A stretch of 64,000 nt of DNA from Phreatobacter aquaticus (GCF_005160265.1 NZ_CP039865.1:1388828-1452827); one strand, 5' to 3'. Shown: positions 29,775 through 39,190, counted from the stretch's first letter. The notes: generated by a model not told the origin, from the sequence alone. Translations and numbers: made by a program.

Positions 29775-30308
29775 ATGGCGACGAACACCACTCAAGGGAC
29801 GCAAGTCCCGTCCAAAGGCGGTTTTCCGGCGTTCCGCGTCGAAACCTTCGGATCGCAGCTCCTGTGGCTCGCGATCGCCTTCGGCCTGCTCTACTACCTG
29901 ATGTCACGTCACATCGCGCCGCGCATCGGCGGGATCCTGGAGGAGCGTGCCAAGCGCATCTCCGATGATGTCACGGCAGCGCAGGTCATGAAGGCTGAGG
30001 CGGACGCCGCCACGGCCTCCTACGAGAAGGCACTTGCCGAGGCCCGGGCCGGCGCCCAGGCGATCGCAGCCGAAACCCGCGGCAAGATCACTGCCCAGTC
30101 CGATGCCGAGCGCAAGCTGCTCGAGGACAAGCTCGCCGCCGATCTGGCGACGGCCGAAGCCACCATCGCGACGGCCCGTACCGCCGCCATGGGTAATGTC
30201 CGCTCCATCGCGGTCGATGCCACTCAGGCGATCGTCGCCCGCCTTTCCGGCACGGCGGCCGATGCCTCGCGCGTCGAGGCGGCGGTCGACGCCGCCCTGA
30301 AGGCCTGA
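29775..30308 (+). CDS. atpF': F0F1 ATP synthase subunit b'
   Basis: A 177-residue peripheral-stalk subunit: a hydrophilic N-terminal extension, one membrane helix (about residues 28-45, LLWLAIAFGLLYYLM) and a long Ala/Glu-rich helix. The extension and the sequence PRIGGILEERAKRISDD mark the b' type found with b in photosynthetic-lineage bacteria and rhizobia. It pairs with the product of the next gene, 10 bases downstream. Confidence 0.93.
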   Translation: MATNTTQGTQVPSKGGFPAFRVETFGSQLLWLAIAFGLLYYLMSRHIAPRIGGILEERAKRISDDVTAAQVMKAEADAATASYEKALAEARAGAQAIAAETRGKITAQSDAERKLLEDKLAADLATAEATIATARTAAMGNVRSIAVDATQAIVARLSGTAADASRVEAAVDAALKA

Positions 30309-30318
30309 GGAGGCAGCG

Positions 30319-30798
30319 ATGAATGAATATGTGCCGATCTGGATTGGTCTGCTGATCTTCCTGGCGATCTGCTGGAAGATGGGCGCCCACACCAAGATCC
30401 TCAGCGCGCTGGATGACCGCTCCAGCCGCATCGCCAACGAACTCGCCGAGGCCAAGCGCCTGCGCGAGGAAGCCGAAGCGATCGTCGCCGACTATCGCAA
30501 GCGTCAGCAGAGCGCCGAGCAGGAGGCGAAGGACATCATCGCCGCCGCCAAGGTGGAGGCCGAGCGCCTCGCCGCCGAGGCCAAGGCGAAGATGGATGAT
30601 TTCGTCACGCGCCGCACCAAGATGGCCGAGACCAAGATCGCTCAGGCCGAGGCGCAGGCCGTGGCCGATGTCCGCGCCGCTGCCGCAGACGCGGCGGTTT
30701 CTGCCGCAGGCGTGCTGCTGGCCGACATGGCCAAGGGCTCGGGCGGCGATGGCCTGATCAAGGCCGGCATCGCCGAGGTCAAGGCGAAGCTCAACTGA
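30319..30798 (+). CDS. atpF: F0F1 ATP synthase subunit b
   Basis: A 159-residue stalk subunit with one N-terminal membrane helix (residues 5-22, IWIGLLIFLAICWKMG) followed by a charged coiled-coil helix (LAEAKRLREEAEAIVADYRK). It forms the b/b' stator dimer that holds F1. It is the last gene of the operon; the F1 genes are elsewhere, as usual in alphaproteobacteria. A strong terminator follows. Confidence 0.94.
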   Translation: MNEYVPIWIGLLIFLAICWKMGAHTKILSALDDRSSRIANELAEAKRLREEAEAIVADYRKRQQSAEQEAKDIIAAAKVEAERLAAEAKAKMDDFVTRRTKMAETKIAQAEAQAVADVRAAAADAAVSAAGVLLADMAKGSGGDGLIKAGIAEVKAKLN

Positions 30799-30851
30799 GA
30801 CCAGCCGATCGGGAGCCAGGATCTGGCTCCCAGTCCAGACGATCAGATATC

Positions 30852-30885
30852 AAAAAGGCCGCCGGATCACTCCGGCGGCCTTTTT
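30852..30885. terminator. strong bidirectional terminator
   Basis: A perfect 15-bp stem (30852-30866 with 30871-30885) with a TCAC loop is flanked by A5 and T5. It can therefore terminate both the F0 operon (plus) and the convergent DsbA-like gene (minus). Confidence 0.9.
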
Positions 30886-30907
30886 GCTGTCTGCGATGCT
30901 GGATGCG

Positions 30908-31600
30908 TCAGGCCGGCAGCAGCGGCGCGATGACCTTGTCGAACTCGGACAGCGGCTGGGCACCGAGCACACGCTTGCCATTGACGAAGAAGGTCGGCGT
31001 CGAATCGACGGCGAACACGGTGGTCGCGCGCTCGCGCACCTGGTTCAGGGCATCCAGGATCGGCTGATTGTTCAGGCAGGCCTCGAACTGCGCCTGGGTG
31101 AAGCCGGCTTGGCGCGTAATGGCGGTCACGGCGGCAAGCGGATCGGAGCCGAAGGCCCAGGTGCGCTGCTGCTGGAAGAACACGTTGATCAGCGCGAAAT
31201 AGCGAGCCTGGTCGCCGGTCGACTTGCCGTCCTCGCCGAGCGCGCAGCGCGTCAGCATGTAGACGGCCGCATCCAGCTGGTTCAGCGGGAACTCGCGGAA
31301 CACCAGCTTCACCTTGCCGGTGTCGATATATTTGGTCTTCATCTCCGGCAGGATCGTGGTGTGGAAGGTCGCGCAATGGCCGCAGGTCAGCGAGGCATAT
31401 TCCACGATCGTGACCGGCGCGTTCGCCTGGCCGAGAATGCAGTCGCCGAGGGGGCCGGCCACCAGCAATTCCGCCTGGTCGACCTGTTCCGCTGCGGTGC
31501 GGCGGGCCTGAGCCATCGCCGGCAGCGCGGGAATGAGAGCTGCTCCGGCGGCGCCAAACGCGGCAGCACCTTCGATGATCGTTCTGCGCGTCAGCGCCAT
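30908..31600 (-). CDS. DsbA family thiol oxidoreductase
   Basis: A 230-residue exported thioredoxin-fold protein. It begins MALTRRTIIEGAAAFGAAGAA, a twin-arginine-like signal that may direct Tat export. The active site is CGHC in EYASLTCGHCATFH, and the cis-Pro segment is STPTFFVNGKRV. It probably forms or maintains disulfides in the periplasm. AAGGA precedes the ATG at 31600. In many alphaproteobacteria this gene lies beside smc and DUF721; here it is separated from both. Confidence 0.92.
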   Translation of the reverse strand: MALTRRTIIEGAAAFGAAGAALIPALPAMAQARRTAAEQVDQAELLVAGPLGDCILGQANAPVTIVEYASLTCGHCATFHTTILPEMKTKYIDTGKVKLVFREFPLNQLDAAVYMLTRCALGEDGKSTGDQARYFALINVFFQQQRTWAFGSDPLAAVTAITRQAGFTQAQFEACLNNQPILDALNQVRERATTVFAVDSTPTFFVNGKRVLGAQPLSEFDKVIAPLLPA

Positions 31601-31720
31601 GGCGTCCAATCCTTCAACACAAAGCCAGTCGAAGGGATATCCGTCGCCGTACCGCATGGCAATATCGCGGCAATCCGTGCGCCCTCACGCTTGCGAGAGC
31701 CGCAAGATCATCACATCCGT

Positions 31721-32299
31721 TCACGAGCGCGCGATGATCTCGCGCTCGCGGTGAATTTCACGGCCTGACAGGTCACCGCCGGGCTTGCGCCGCATCAGCG
31801 CCATCGGGCGGCGGGCCTTGACGGTGGAGTGCCGGCGCCGCCGGGGGCCGGGCGTCCCGATCAGGACGGCGCCCATGCGCGGGAATGCCTCGCGCAGCGA
31901 CCCGTCCATCTCGACCGTCATCATCGGCAGGGCGAAGACCTTGGCCCAGAGCTGCCATTCCGCCACCACGTCGTCGGCATCCTCGGCCGAGAACAGCGGC
32001 ACGTTGAGGGAGGGGTCGGCATGGATCAGCACCACCTCGACGCGGTCGCTGCCTTCCGTTGCTCCGTCGCCCACCCGCACCGCGACGCCGCGATAGGATG
32101 AGACCAGAACCTGCAGCTTCATCCGAGCGCCGGCGCTGGTGCGCCGGATCACCACGCGGTCGGCGAGCAGGTCGATGGTCCGCTGCCCGTCGTCGGCCCC
32201 GCCATCAGCCGCCTCGAAGCGGATCGGCAGGTTCGAGGGATCGAGGCGCAAGGCCGCGATCCCGGCCCCGGCGGGACCGAATTCTGTTTGACGCAACAC
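31721..32299 (-). CDS. DUF6101 family protein
   Basis: A 192-residue soluble protein of a family found in Hyphomicrobiales (RLDPSNLPIRFEAAD near the N-terminus; YRGVAVRV in the middle). It has a very basic C-terminus (RRRRHSTVKARRP). No function is known. It lies 120 bases upstream of the DsbA-like gene on the same strand. Confidence 0.75.
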   Translation of the reverse strand: MLRQTEFGPAGAGIAALRLDPSNLPIRFEAADGGADDGQRTIDLLADRVVIRRTSAGARMKLQVLVSSYRGVAVRVGDGATEGSDRVEVVLIHADPSLNVPLFSAEDADDVVAEWQLWAKVFALPMMTVEMDGSLREAFPRMGAVLIGTPGPRRRRHSTVKARRPMALMRRKPGGDLSGREIHREREIIARS

Positions 32300-32666
32300 T
32301 GCATGCTCCCTTGGGGTCTTCGGCCGATTGGAGCCGGCTCTCGCCCCGTCGTTGCAGCAAATGTCGCAGCATTTCTTGTCCGCCAGCTTAAGGGGAACGG
32401 TTAAGCGGACCTCAATCGGACCGTGAAAAACGCCAATGATTGCCTATGCTTGAGGAATGCTTGGCGAGCGTGCTTTCGAAAGCCTTGGCAGGCGTGATGA
32501 ACCGGATCTCAACTGTCAGGATGAATCGAATATGACCGGAGCCGCGGAAAGGGCGGATCCACGCGGCTGGGCTCCGGCCGCGAACAAGCGGCGCCAGCCT
32601 TGAAACCGGGCGGTGCGATGCCTACACCGGGGTAACACCTCAATTCCCGTGCCCAAGGTTTCCCCG
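32300..32666. other. 367-bp divergent intergenic region
   Basis: This separates the DUF6101 gene (minus) from pmbA (plus). It holds the inverted repeat GCTTAA-N9-TTAAGC (32388-32393 and 32403-32408), which could be an operator. I found no convincing promoter match, RNA gene or ORF. Confidence 0.45.
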
Positions 32667-34016
32667 ATGTCCGAGCTGTTCGATACCGGCGCGCTCACCG
32701 AGCAGGCGCGCCGCCTGGTCGCCGCCGCCCGCAAGGCTGGCGCGGATGCCTGCGATGTCATGGCCGTGCGCGGCATGTCGGTCTCGGTGGAGCTGCGCGA
32801 CGGCAAGGTGGAGGCGAGCGAGCGTTCCGAGGGCGACGATCTCGGCCTGCGCGTCTTCGTCGGCCGGCGCAGCGCCTCGGTCTCGTCGAACGATCCGCGC
32901 GAGAATATCGAGGCGCTGGCCGAACGCGCCGTGGCCATCGCCAAGGTCGCCCCCGAAGATCCCTACGCGATGCTGGCCGATCCGGCCGATCTCGCGAAGT
33001 CGTGGGCGGATCTCGACCTGCTCGATCCCCATATCCTGTCGGTCGCCGAGCTCGAGGACCTGGCTCGCCGCGCCGAGCAGGCAGCCCTTGCCGTCAACGG
33101 CGTCACGAAATCGGGTGGGGCCAACGCGGGCGCCGGCCTCGGTGGCTTCGTCCTGGTGACCTCAACCGGCTTCGAGGGTGCTTCCCTTGGCTCCTCAACC
33201 TCCTATTCGGTGACCGCCATTGCCGGCGAGGGCACCGGCATGGAGCGCGACTACGACTATTCGTCGGTGCGCCACCGTGCCGATCTCGGCCAGCCCGAAG
33301 CGATCGGCCGCAGCGCCGGCGAGCGGGCCGTGCGCCGCATGAACCCGCGCAAGGTCGATACCCGCAAGGCCCCGGTGATCTTCGACCCGCGGACAGCCGG
33401 CAGCTTTCCGGGTTACCTCGCGGCCGCCGCCAACGGCCAGTCGGTCGCCCGCAAGACGTCGTTCCTGCGCGAGAAGCTCGGGCAGCGCATCTTCCGGCCG
33501 GGCATATCGATCATCGACGACCCGCTGCGTCCGCGCGGGCTTCGGTCGCGCCCGTTCGATGGCGAGGGCCTGGCGGCCCGGCCGCTGGCGCTGGTCGAGG
33601 ACGGGTTCCTCAGGAGCTGGCTGCTCGACACCGCGACGGCCCGCGAACTGGGCCTCAAATCCACCGGCCATGCCAGCCGCGGCGTCGGCGGACCGCCGTC
33701 GCCCGGCAGCACCAACCTGCATCTGGCGGCCGGCGCCGAGACGCCGGAGGCGATGATCGCGGCGATCAAGGACGGCCTCTATGTCACCGACATGATCGGC
33801 CACGGCGTCAATATGGTGACGGGGGACTATTCGCGCGGCTGCTCGGGCTACTGGATCGAGAATGGCGAACTGGCCTATCCGGTGGCAGAGATCACCATTG
33901 CCGGCAATCTCGTCGACATGTTCCTGAACCTGACCCCCGCCAACGATCTCACCTTCCGCTATGGCACGGATGCGCCGACCGTGCTGGTCGAAGGCCTGAC
34001 CATTGCCGGACGCTGA
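32667..34016 (+). CDS. pmbA: PmbA/TldE-type modulator of TldD protease
   Basis: A 449-residue member of the TldD/PmbA family. It has the N-terminal AGADACDVMAVRG...VELRDGKVEASE segment and the C-terminal GDYSRGCSGYWIENGELAYPVAEITIAGN typical of the family. I see no HExxxH zinc motif, which points to the non-catalytic PmbA (TldE) partner. The TldD-TldE heterodimer is a metalloprotease that degrades unfolded small peptides and processes certain peptide antibiotics. AAGG precedes the ATG at 32667. It starts a conserved envelope/LPS block. Confidence 0.92.
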   Translation: MSELFDTGALTEQARRLVAAARKAGADACDVMAVRGMSVSVELRDGKVEASERSEGDDLGLRVFVGRRSASVSSNDPRENIEALAERAVAIAKVAPEDPYAMLADPADLAKSWADLDLLDPHILSVAELEDLARRAEQAALAVNGVTKSGGANAGAGLGGFVLVTSTGFEGASLGSSTSYSVTAIAGEGTGMERDYDYSSVRHRADLGQPEAIGRSAGERAVRRMNPRKVDTRKAPVIFDPRTAGSFPGYLAAAANGQSVARKTSFLREKLGQRIFRPGISIIDDPLRPRGLRSRPFDGEGLAARPLALVEDGFLRSWLLDTATARELGLKSTGHASRGVGGPPSPGSTNLHLAAGAETPEAMIAAIKDGLYVTDMIGHGVNMVTGDYSRGCSGYWIENGELAYPVAEITIAGNLVDMFLNLTPANDLTFRYGTDAPTVLVEGLTIAGR

Positions 34017-34776
34017 CGATCTCGTTCTGCGCGACCTGCTGGTCGCCCACGCCGAGGAAGCCGGCGCGATGGCGCTGGATTTCGCCCGGCGCGGCTTCAA
34101 GAGCTGGACCAAGGCCCATGCCTCGCCGGTGACGGAAGCCGATATCGCCATCGACCGCTTCCTCAAGCAGCGGCTGATGGCGGCCAGGCCGGATTTCGGC
34201 TGGCTGTCGGAAGAAACCGCCGACGACCCCTCCCGCTTGTCACGCCGCGAGGTGTTCATCGTCGACCCGATCGACGGAACGCGTGCCTTCGCCGGCGGCC
34301 TGCCCGACTGGACGATCTCGATTGGCATCGTGCGGGATGGCCGGCCGGTGGCGGCAGCCCTTGCCGAGCCCGAGGCCAACCGCGTCTTCGCAGCCGCGCT
34401 TGGCCATGGCGCCACCGTCAATGGCCGGCGGATTGTTTCCTCGTCGCGGGCCGAGGTTCACGGCGCCCGCATGGCCGGGCCCATGGCCATGCTGGAACGG
34501 TCGCACCGGCAGGGCGCCGTCCTGCTGCCGAAGATTCACTCCTTGGCGTTGCGCATGGCAAAAGTCGCCAATGGCGAGGTCGATGCCTCTTTTGCAGGCG
34601 GCCAAAGCCATGATTGGGACCTTGCGGCGGCTGATCTTTTGGTGCACGAAGCGGGCGCATCACTGACCGGCTTCGACGGTTCGGTTCCTGTCTACAACAG
34701 GCCGAAACCGACCCATTTTCCTCTCGTCTGTGCCGGTTCGGGCTTGCACAGACAGCTGTTGGACGAGCGGCGCTGA
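34003..34776 (+). CDS. inositol monophosphatase / 3'(2'),5'-bisphosphate nucleotidase family protein
   Basis: A 257-residue Mg-dependent phosphatase. The metal-binding motifs are SEETADD (about residue 70), DPIDGTRAF (about 88-96) and WDLAAADLLVHEAGA (about 207). It may hydrolyse inositol phosphates or PAP; substrate not determined. It probably uses the TTG at 34003, which lies inside the end of pmbA, 8 bases after GAAGG; no ATG start exists before the domain. Confidence 0.9.
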   Translation: MPDADDLVLRDLLVAHAEEAGAMALDFARRGFKSWTKAHASPVTEADIAIDRFLKQRLMAARPDFGWLSEETADDPSRLSRREVFIVDPIDGTRAFAGGLPDWTISIGIVRDGRPVAAALAEPEANRVFAAALGHGATVNGRRIVSSSRAEVHGARMAGPMAMLERSHRQGAVLLPKIHSLALRMAKVANGEVDASFAGGQSHDWDLAAADLLVHEAGASLTGFDGSVPVYNRPKPTHFPLVCAGSGLHRQLLDERR

Positions 34777-34823
34777 ACCTCGACCGGTCGCAGGCGACAA
34801 CCGAATTACGGGGCATCGACATC

Positions 34824-35060
34824 ATGGCCGCGACTGGGGAATCCAAGCAGCTCCTGCATCTGGTTTTCGGCGGTGAGCTGACCAGCCTGGACAGCCACGA
34901 ATTCAAGGACCTGACCAAGGTCGAGGTGGTGGGCATCTATCCGAATTATGCCACCGCGCATGCGGCCTGGAAGGGCCGCGCCCAGCAGACGGTCGACAAT
35001 GCGCTGATGCGCTTCTTCATCGTCCACCTGCATCGCCTGCTCGAGCCGGACGCGGACTGA
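34824..35060 (+). CDS. DUF4170 family protein
   Basis: A 78-residue protein with the DUF4170 pattern LVFGGELTSLDSHEFKDL...VGIYPNYATAHAAWKG...ALMRFFIVHLHRLLEPD. Members are almost always found between the IMPase-type gene and the DUF374 acyltransferase in this order, as here. It has no known function; linkage suggests a role connected with LPS/Kdo assembly. Confidence 0.88.
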   Translation: MAATGESKQLLHLVFGGELTSLDSHEFKDLTKVEVVGIYPNYATAHAAWKGRAQQTVDNALMRFFIVHLHRLLEPDAD

Positions 35061-35082
35061 GACGGGCCCGGCCCAGCGCCCG

Positions 35083-35886
35083 GTGTCCTTTCTCAAGCGC
35101 CTCGGCAAGTCGCCGCGCGTCCGTTCGGCCGCGGGATCGCTGCTGGCCGGCTATCTCCGGCTTGTCTGGAAGACAGGCCGGTTCGCTTTCGATCCGCCGA
35201 ACCTCTATGATTATGCCGATGCCAATCTGCCGGTGATCTTCGCCATGTGGCACGGCCAGCATTTCCTCACCCCCTTCGTGCGCAAGCCGGAATATGACGC
35301 GGCGGTGCTGATCTCGCGCTCGTCCGACGGCGAGATGAACGCGATCGCGGCGGAGAAGCTCGGCATTCGCACCATTCGCGGCTCCGGCGATCATCGCGGG
35401 CAGTTCGCGCGCAAGGGCGGGGTCGGCGCCTTTTTCGAAATGCTGGAGACGCTGGAGCAGGGAACGACGGTGGCGGTGACCGCCGACGTGCCGAAGGTGG
35501 CGAAGAAGGCGGGGCTCGGCATTGTCATGCTGGCCAAGCATTCCGGGCGCCCGGTCCTGCCCATCGCGATCGCCACAAAACGCCGCATCGATGTGAAGTC
35601 CTGGGACAAGGCGAGCGTCAACCTGCCCTTCTCGAAGGGCGCGGTGGTCGCCGGCAAGCCGATCTGGGTGCCGGCCGACTCAACCGATGCCGAGCTGGAG
35701 GGCTGGCGGCAGGCGATCGAGGACGAGATGAACCGGACGACCGCGCGCGCCTATGAGATCGCGGAAGGGCGTGCCCAGCCTGAACTCTGGTCCGATGCCG
35801 CGGTTGCCGATCTTATCGCCTCCCGAGATCGGGCGGCCGCCACCGCGGGCTCACGTCAGCGCCGGGGAGGCGGGTCCGATGCGTAG
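35083..35886 (+). CDS. DUF374 lysophospholipid acyltransferase-like protein
   Basis: A 267-residue protein with the DUF374 core: FAMWHGQHFLTPFV, an acyltransferase-like H-x-x-H region, followed by ISRSSDGEMNAIAAEKLGIRTIRGSG. It is related to LPLAT-type acyltransferases and lies before waaA, so an acyl transfer in lipid A/LPS assembly is likely but unproven. The start is the GTG at 35083. Its stop overlaps the waaA start by 8 bases. Confidence 0.88.
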   Translation: MSFLKRLGKSPRVRSAAGSLLAGYLRLVWKTGRFAFDPPNLYDYADANLPVIFAMWHGQHFLTPFVRKPEYDAAVLISRSSDGEMNAIAAEKLGIRTIRGSGDHRGQFARKGGVGAFFEMLETLEQGTTVAVTADVPKVAKKAGLGIVMLAKHSGRPVLPIAIATKRRIDVKSWDKASVNLPFSKGAVVAGKPIWVPADSTDAELEGWRQAIEDEMNRTTARAYEIAEGRAQPELWSDAAVADLIASRDRAAATAGSRQRRGGGSDA

Positions 35887-37186
35887 CCCGGTCCGCGCGA
35901 CGCCGACCTTCAGCCTCAGGGCCTATGCGCGGCTGACCAGCCTTCTGGCACCCGCCGTCGGCATGCTCGCCCGCAGGCGGCTTGGCCAGGGCAAGGAGGA
36001 TCCGGAGCGCATTCAGGAGCGCCGTGGCGAGGCAACCATCGCCCGCCCCAAGGGCCGCATCGTCTGGCTGCACGGCGCAAGCGTCGGCGAATTCCTGTCG
36101 ATCGTGCCGCTGGTCGAGCGACTGCAGGCCCGCGGCGTCACTGTCCTGGTCACCACCGTCACGTTGACGGCTGCGCGCCTTGCCGCAAAACGTCTGCCGC
36201 CGGGCGCGCTGCACCAGTTCATGCCCTGGGACGTGCCGCGCTTCATCGAGCGATTCCTCGACCATTGGCGGCCAGACCTCGCGATCTTCGCTGAATCTGA
36301 ACTCTGGCCCAACCTGATCATCCGCACGACCAATCGCGGAACCCCGCTGATCCAGGTCAATGGCCGCATGTCGGAACGCTCGTTCAAGGGCTGGAAACGC
36401 GTGCAGGGTTCGATCGGTTTCCTGCTGTCGCGCTTCGAGCTCTGCCTGATGCAGACCGTCGATGATGGCCGGCGGGTCTCGGACCTCGGTGCGCCGCGTG
36501 TGCAGACCACAGGCAACCTCAAGTTCGACGTCCCGGCGCCCGCCGCCGAGCCCGCCGCTCTGGCAGCCTTGTCTGCGGCCATCGGCCGGCGCCCGGTCTT
36601 CCTCGCGGCCTCGACCCATGAGGGCGAAGACGAGATCGTGCTCGCCGCCCACAAGCTGATGGCGCCGAAGCTCGACAATCTCCTGACGATCATCGCGCCG
36701 CGCCATCCTGAACGCGGCGCTGCCATCGCCCAACTGGCGGAAGCCGAGGGGCTGCTGGCCGTGCAGCGCTCGACCGGTCAATTGCCGGCCAGGGGCACGG
36801 CCGTCTATGTCGCCGATACGCTCGGCGAGATGGGCCTGCTCTATCGCGTCGCGCCGGTCGCCCTTCTCGGTGGCTCGCTGATCCGCCATGGCGGGCAGAA
36901 CCCGATCGAGCCGGCGAAACTCGGTTCGGCCATCGTCCATGGACCGCATATTTTCAATTTTCAGGCGGTCTATGACGCTCTCGCCGAGCGCTCGGCAACC
37001 CTTGAGGTCGCCGATGCCGAAAGTCTGGCCACGGCGGCGCTCAGCCTCATCCTCGACAAGGATGCCCGCACCCGGCAGGCCGAAGCGGCCGAAGCGGCAG
37101 TCGCGCTGCTGGGCGGTGCGCTCGACCTGACGCTCGGCGCCATCGAGCCCTATTTTCTCGCCCTCGCCATGAAGGGCGGGTCGTGA
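35879..37186 (+). CDS. waaA: 3-deoxy-D-manno-octulosonic acid (Kdo) transferase
   Basis: A 435-residue GT-B glycosyltransferase that adds Kdo to lipid A precursors at the inner membrane. It has one N-terminal anchor helix. The conserved HGASVGEF (about residues 64-71) includes the catalytic glutamate, with AESELWPNLI and ASTHEGEDEIVL following. The ATG at 35879 has a GGGGAGG before it. Immediately upstream of lpxK. Confidence 0.95.
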   Translation: MRSPVRATPTFSLRAYARLTSLLAPAVGMLARRRLGQGKEDPERIQERRGEATIARPKGRIVWLHGASVGEFLSIVPLVERLQARGVTVLVTTVTLTAARLAAKRLPPGALHQFMPWDVPRFIERFLDHWRPDLAIFAESELWPNLIIRTTNRGTPLIQVNGRMSERSFKGWKRVQGSIGFLLSRFELCLMQTVDDGRRVSDLGAPRVQTTGNLKFDVPAPAAEPAALAALSAAIGRRPVFLAASTHEGEDEIVLAAHKLMAPKLDNLLTIIAPRHPERGAAIAQLAEAEGLLAVQRSTGQLPARGTAVYVADTLGEMGLLYRVAPVALLGGSLIRHGGQNPIEPAKLGSAIVHGPHIFNFQAVYDALAERSATLEVADAESLATAALSLILDKDARTRQAEAAEAAVALLGGALDLTLGAIEPYFLALAMKGGS

Positions 37187-37205
37187 CATTCCGGGAGCTC
37201 AGCCG

Positions 37206-38210
37206 GTGAAGGCCCCGGCCTTCTGGTCCGACCCGTCGAGCCCTGTCGGCACCCTGCTCGCGCCGCTCGGCTGGCTGGCCGGTGCCTATGCGCTGGCGCG
37301 CATGCGGCGGCCGGCGCCCCAGGGTCCGCTGCCCGTTATCTGCATCGGCAACCCGACCGTTGGCGGCGCCGGCAAGAGCCCGGCGACCCAGGCGATCGCG
37401 GCGCGGCTGGCGGCGTCCGGCGAGCGGCCGGCCATCCTGACCCGCGGCTATGGCGGCAGCCTCCAGGGTCCCGTCGTCGTCGATCCCGCGCGGCACGGCC
37501 CTGAGGATGTCGGCGACGAGGCGCTGACCCATGCAGCCCTGTTTCCGACCATCGTCGCGCGCGATCGCCTCGCCGGGGCCCGCCATGCGGCCGAACAGGG
37601 CGCAACGATCATCGTCATGGACGATGGGTTCCAGAACCCGTCGCTGGCCAAGAATCTGAGCTTGCTTGTGGTCGATGGCGCGGTCGGGCTCGGCAATGCC
37701 CATATCCTGCCAGCGGGGCCGCTCAGGGCGCCGTTCCTGCCGCAGCTGGGACTGGCGGAGGGGCTGATCGTGGTCGGCCCTGGAGCGGCTGGCGAGGCTG
37801 TTGCCGTGCAGGCGCGTCAGGCCGGCAAGCCGGTCGTCACGGCGCGACTGGTGCCGGATCCCTCCGTCATCGCGGCCTTTGCCGGTCGCGACGTGCTGGC
37901 CTTCTGCGGCATCGGCCGCCCGGCAAAGTTCATCGAAACGCTCGGCGAGGCCGGAATCCGCAACGCAATCCTGCGGCCGTTTCCGGATCACCACGCCTAT
38001 GGAGAGGAAGACGCAGCCCGGTTGCTCGACGAGGCGGCGCGAACCGGTCTGCCGCTGGTGACGACCGCCAAGGATGCGGTGAAATTGCGCGGCGGTCCGA
38101 AGCGCGAAGCGCTGGCGCGGGCCGCGACAACCATTCCCGTCGTGATGGACTTTGGCGATCCCGGTCTGATCGACCGGTTCCTGTCCGCGGTCAGGCCGAG
38201 GCGGGCCTGA
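37206..38210 (+). CDS. lpxK: tetraacyldisaccharide 4'-kinase LpxK
   Basis: A 334-residue kinase that phosphorylates the lipid A disaccharide at position 4'. An N-terminal amphipathic/membrane segment precedes the P-loop GNPTVGGAGKSP (about residues 47-58). DDGFQNPSL follows at about 139. The start is the GTG at 37206 with GGGAG upstream. Its 3' end overlaps the convergent DUF2093 gene by 20 bases. Confidence 0.94.
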   Translation: MKAPAFWSDPSSPVGTLLAPLGWLAGAYALARMRRPAPQGPLPVICIGNPTVGGAGKSPATQAIAARLAASGERPAILTRGYGGSLQGPVVVDPARHGPEDVGDEALTHAALFPTIVARDRLAGARHAAEQGATIIVMDDGFQNPSLAKNLSLLVVDGAVGLGNAHILPAGPLRAPFLPQLGLAEGLIVVGPGAAGEAVAVQARQAGKPVVTARLVPDPSVIAAFAGRDVLAFCGIGRPAKFIETLGEAGIRNAILRPFPDHHAYGEEDAARLLDEAARTGLPLVTTAKDAVKLRGGPKREALARAATTIPVVMDFGDPGLIDRFLSAVRPRRA

Positions 38211-38427
38211 CGCGGTCGGGATGAAGGCGGGCAAGCACCGCCTCCGGCGTCGCATAGGCTTCCTGGAAATGGACGCTCCAGTACTTCAGGTCGTCCAGGC
38301 CGATTTTCTGGCCTGTCACAGCGCAACGCACATAGGCGCCGGGCCGGACGATCCGGAAATCGCCGTCCAGATAGCGAATTTCGGCTTCGCTTTCTGGCGG
38401 CCGCGGCGGATTGAGGCGGTTCAGCAT
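38191..38427 (-). CDS. DUF2093 family protein
   Basis: A 78-residue protein with the DUF2093 pattern AEIRYLDGDFRIVRPGAYVRCAVTGQKIGLDDLKYWSV. Found next to lpxK in many Hyphomicrobiales; function unknown. It overlaps lpxK tail-to-tail by 20 bases. The ATG at 38427 lies 10 bases after the stop of the next gene upstream. Confidence 0.85.
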   Translation of the reverse strand: MLNRLNPPRPPESEAEIRYLDGDFRIVRPGAYVRCAVTGQKIGLDDLKYWSVHFQEAYATPEAVLARLHPDRVRPASA

Positions 38428-38437
38428 GCCGGCCTGC

Positions 38438-39139
38438 TCAGCGCATGCCGCCGGTGCGGGCCGGATCCTGGGAACCTTCGCGATCGCGGTTGTTGGCGGC
38501 CTGCGGATCATTGATCGTCCTACCGACAGGTCCGTAGGGGGCATCCGGCGAAGCGGTGCGATAACCCGGCGGCGGCTCGACAAGGCGGCGGCGCGGGGCC
38601 TCGCCGGGGAACGGCACGACCACGTCGCGGCTGTTGCTGCCGCCAAACAGCGAGCCGACCGTCGACCAGATCGGCGCGACGCGCATTTCGTCGATGGTCG
38701 CGGGGCTGGAGACCTGCTGTTCCGATTGCCGGCCAGTCACATCGACCGGGCCGCCACCGAACAGACCGCCATTGTTGCGCGAGCGCATCTCGCCATTGGT
38801 CAGGCCGCGCTGCATCTGGACGTCGCCATTGTCGATCGGCGCCCGCGCGGCAAGGCCTGCGGCGCGCTGACGTGCAAGGTCGGGATCGTTCGGCCAGGCC
38901 GGATTGCGCGCGGAGGCGGTGCCATCCTGCGGCGGCGGCAGGGCATTGGTGCCCCGCGGCAGCACAAGGGGGGCGCGCTGACGGTAATCGATCGGCGGAC
39001 GTTCTTCGCCCACGATGCCGAGGCCCGACAGGACGCCCTGCATGATGTTGCGCTCGAGCGTACCCTCCTGGGCCGAGGCGAGCCCGGCGCCGAAGGCGCT
39101 GAAGGCCGTGGCAAGCAGCGCGACGGAAAGGCGCTTCAT
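38438..39139 (-). CDS. hypothetical secreted protein downstream of lspA
   Basis: A 233-residue protein with a cleavable signal peptide (MKRLSVALLATAFSAFGAGLASA). The mature part is low-complexity, rich in Gly, Pro, Arg and Asn, with no predicted domain. The ATG at 39139 is chosen because it begins the signal peptide. Lying 51 bases after lspA, it is in the place of the DUF3035-type proteins found there in other alphaproteobacteria, but I cannot confirm that family. Confidence 0.7.
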   Translation of the reverse strand: MKRLSVALLATAFSAFGAGLASAQEGTLERNIMQGVLSGLGIVGEERPPIDYRQRAPLVLPRGTNALPPPQDGTASARNPAWPNDPDLARQRAAGLAARAPIDNGDVQMQRGLTNGEMRSRNNGGLFGGGPVDVTGRQSEQQVSSPATIDEMRVAPIWSTVGSLFGGSNSRDVVVPFPGEAPRRRLVEPPPGYRTASPDAPYGPVGRTINDPQAANNRDREGSQDPARTGGMR

Positions 39140-39190
39140 GGTGATCACCTCATTCAAAGCGGAACGCATCAGCCACCCTATCGCGCAGGA

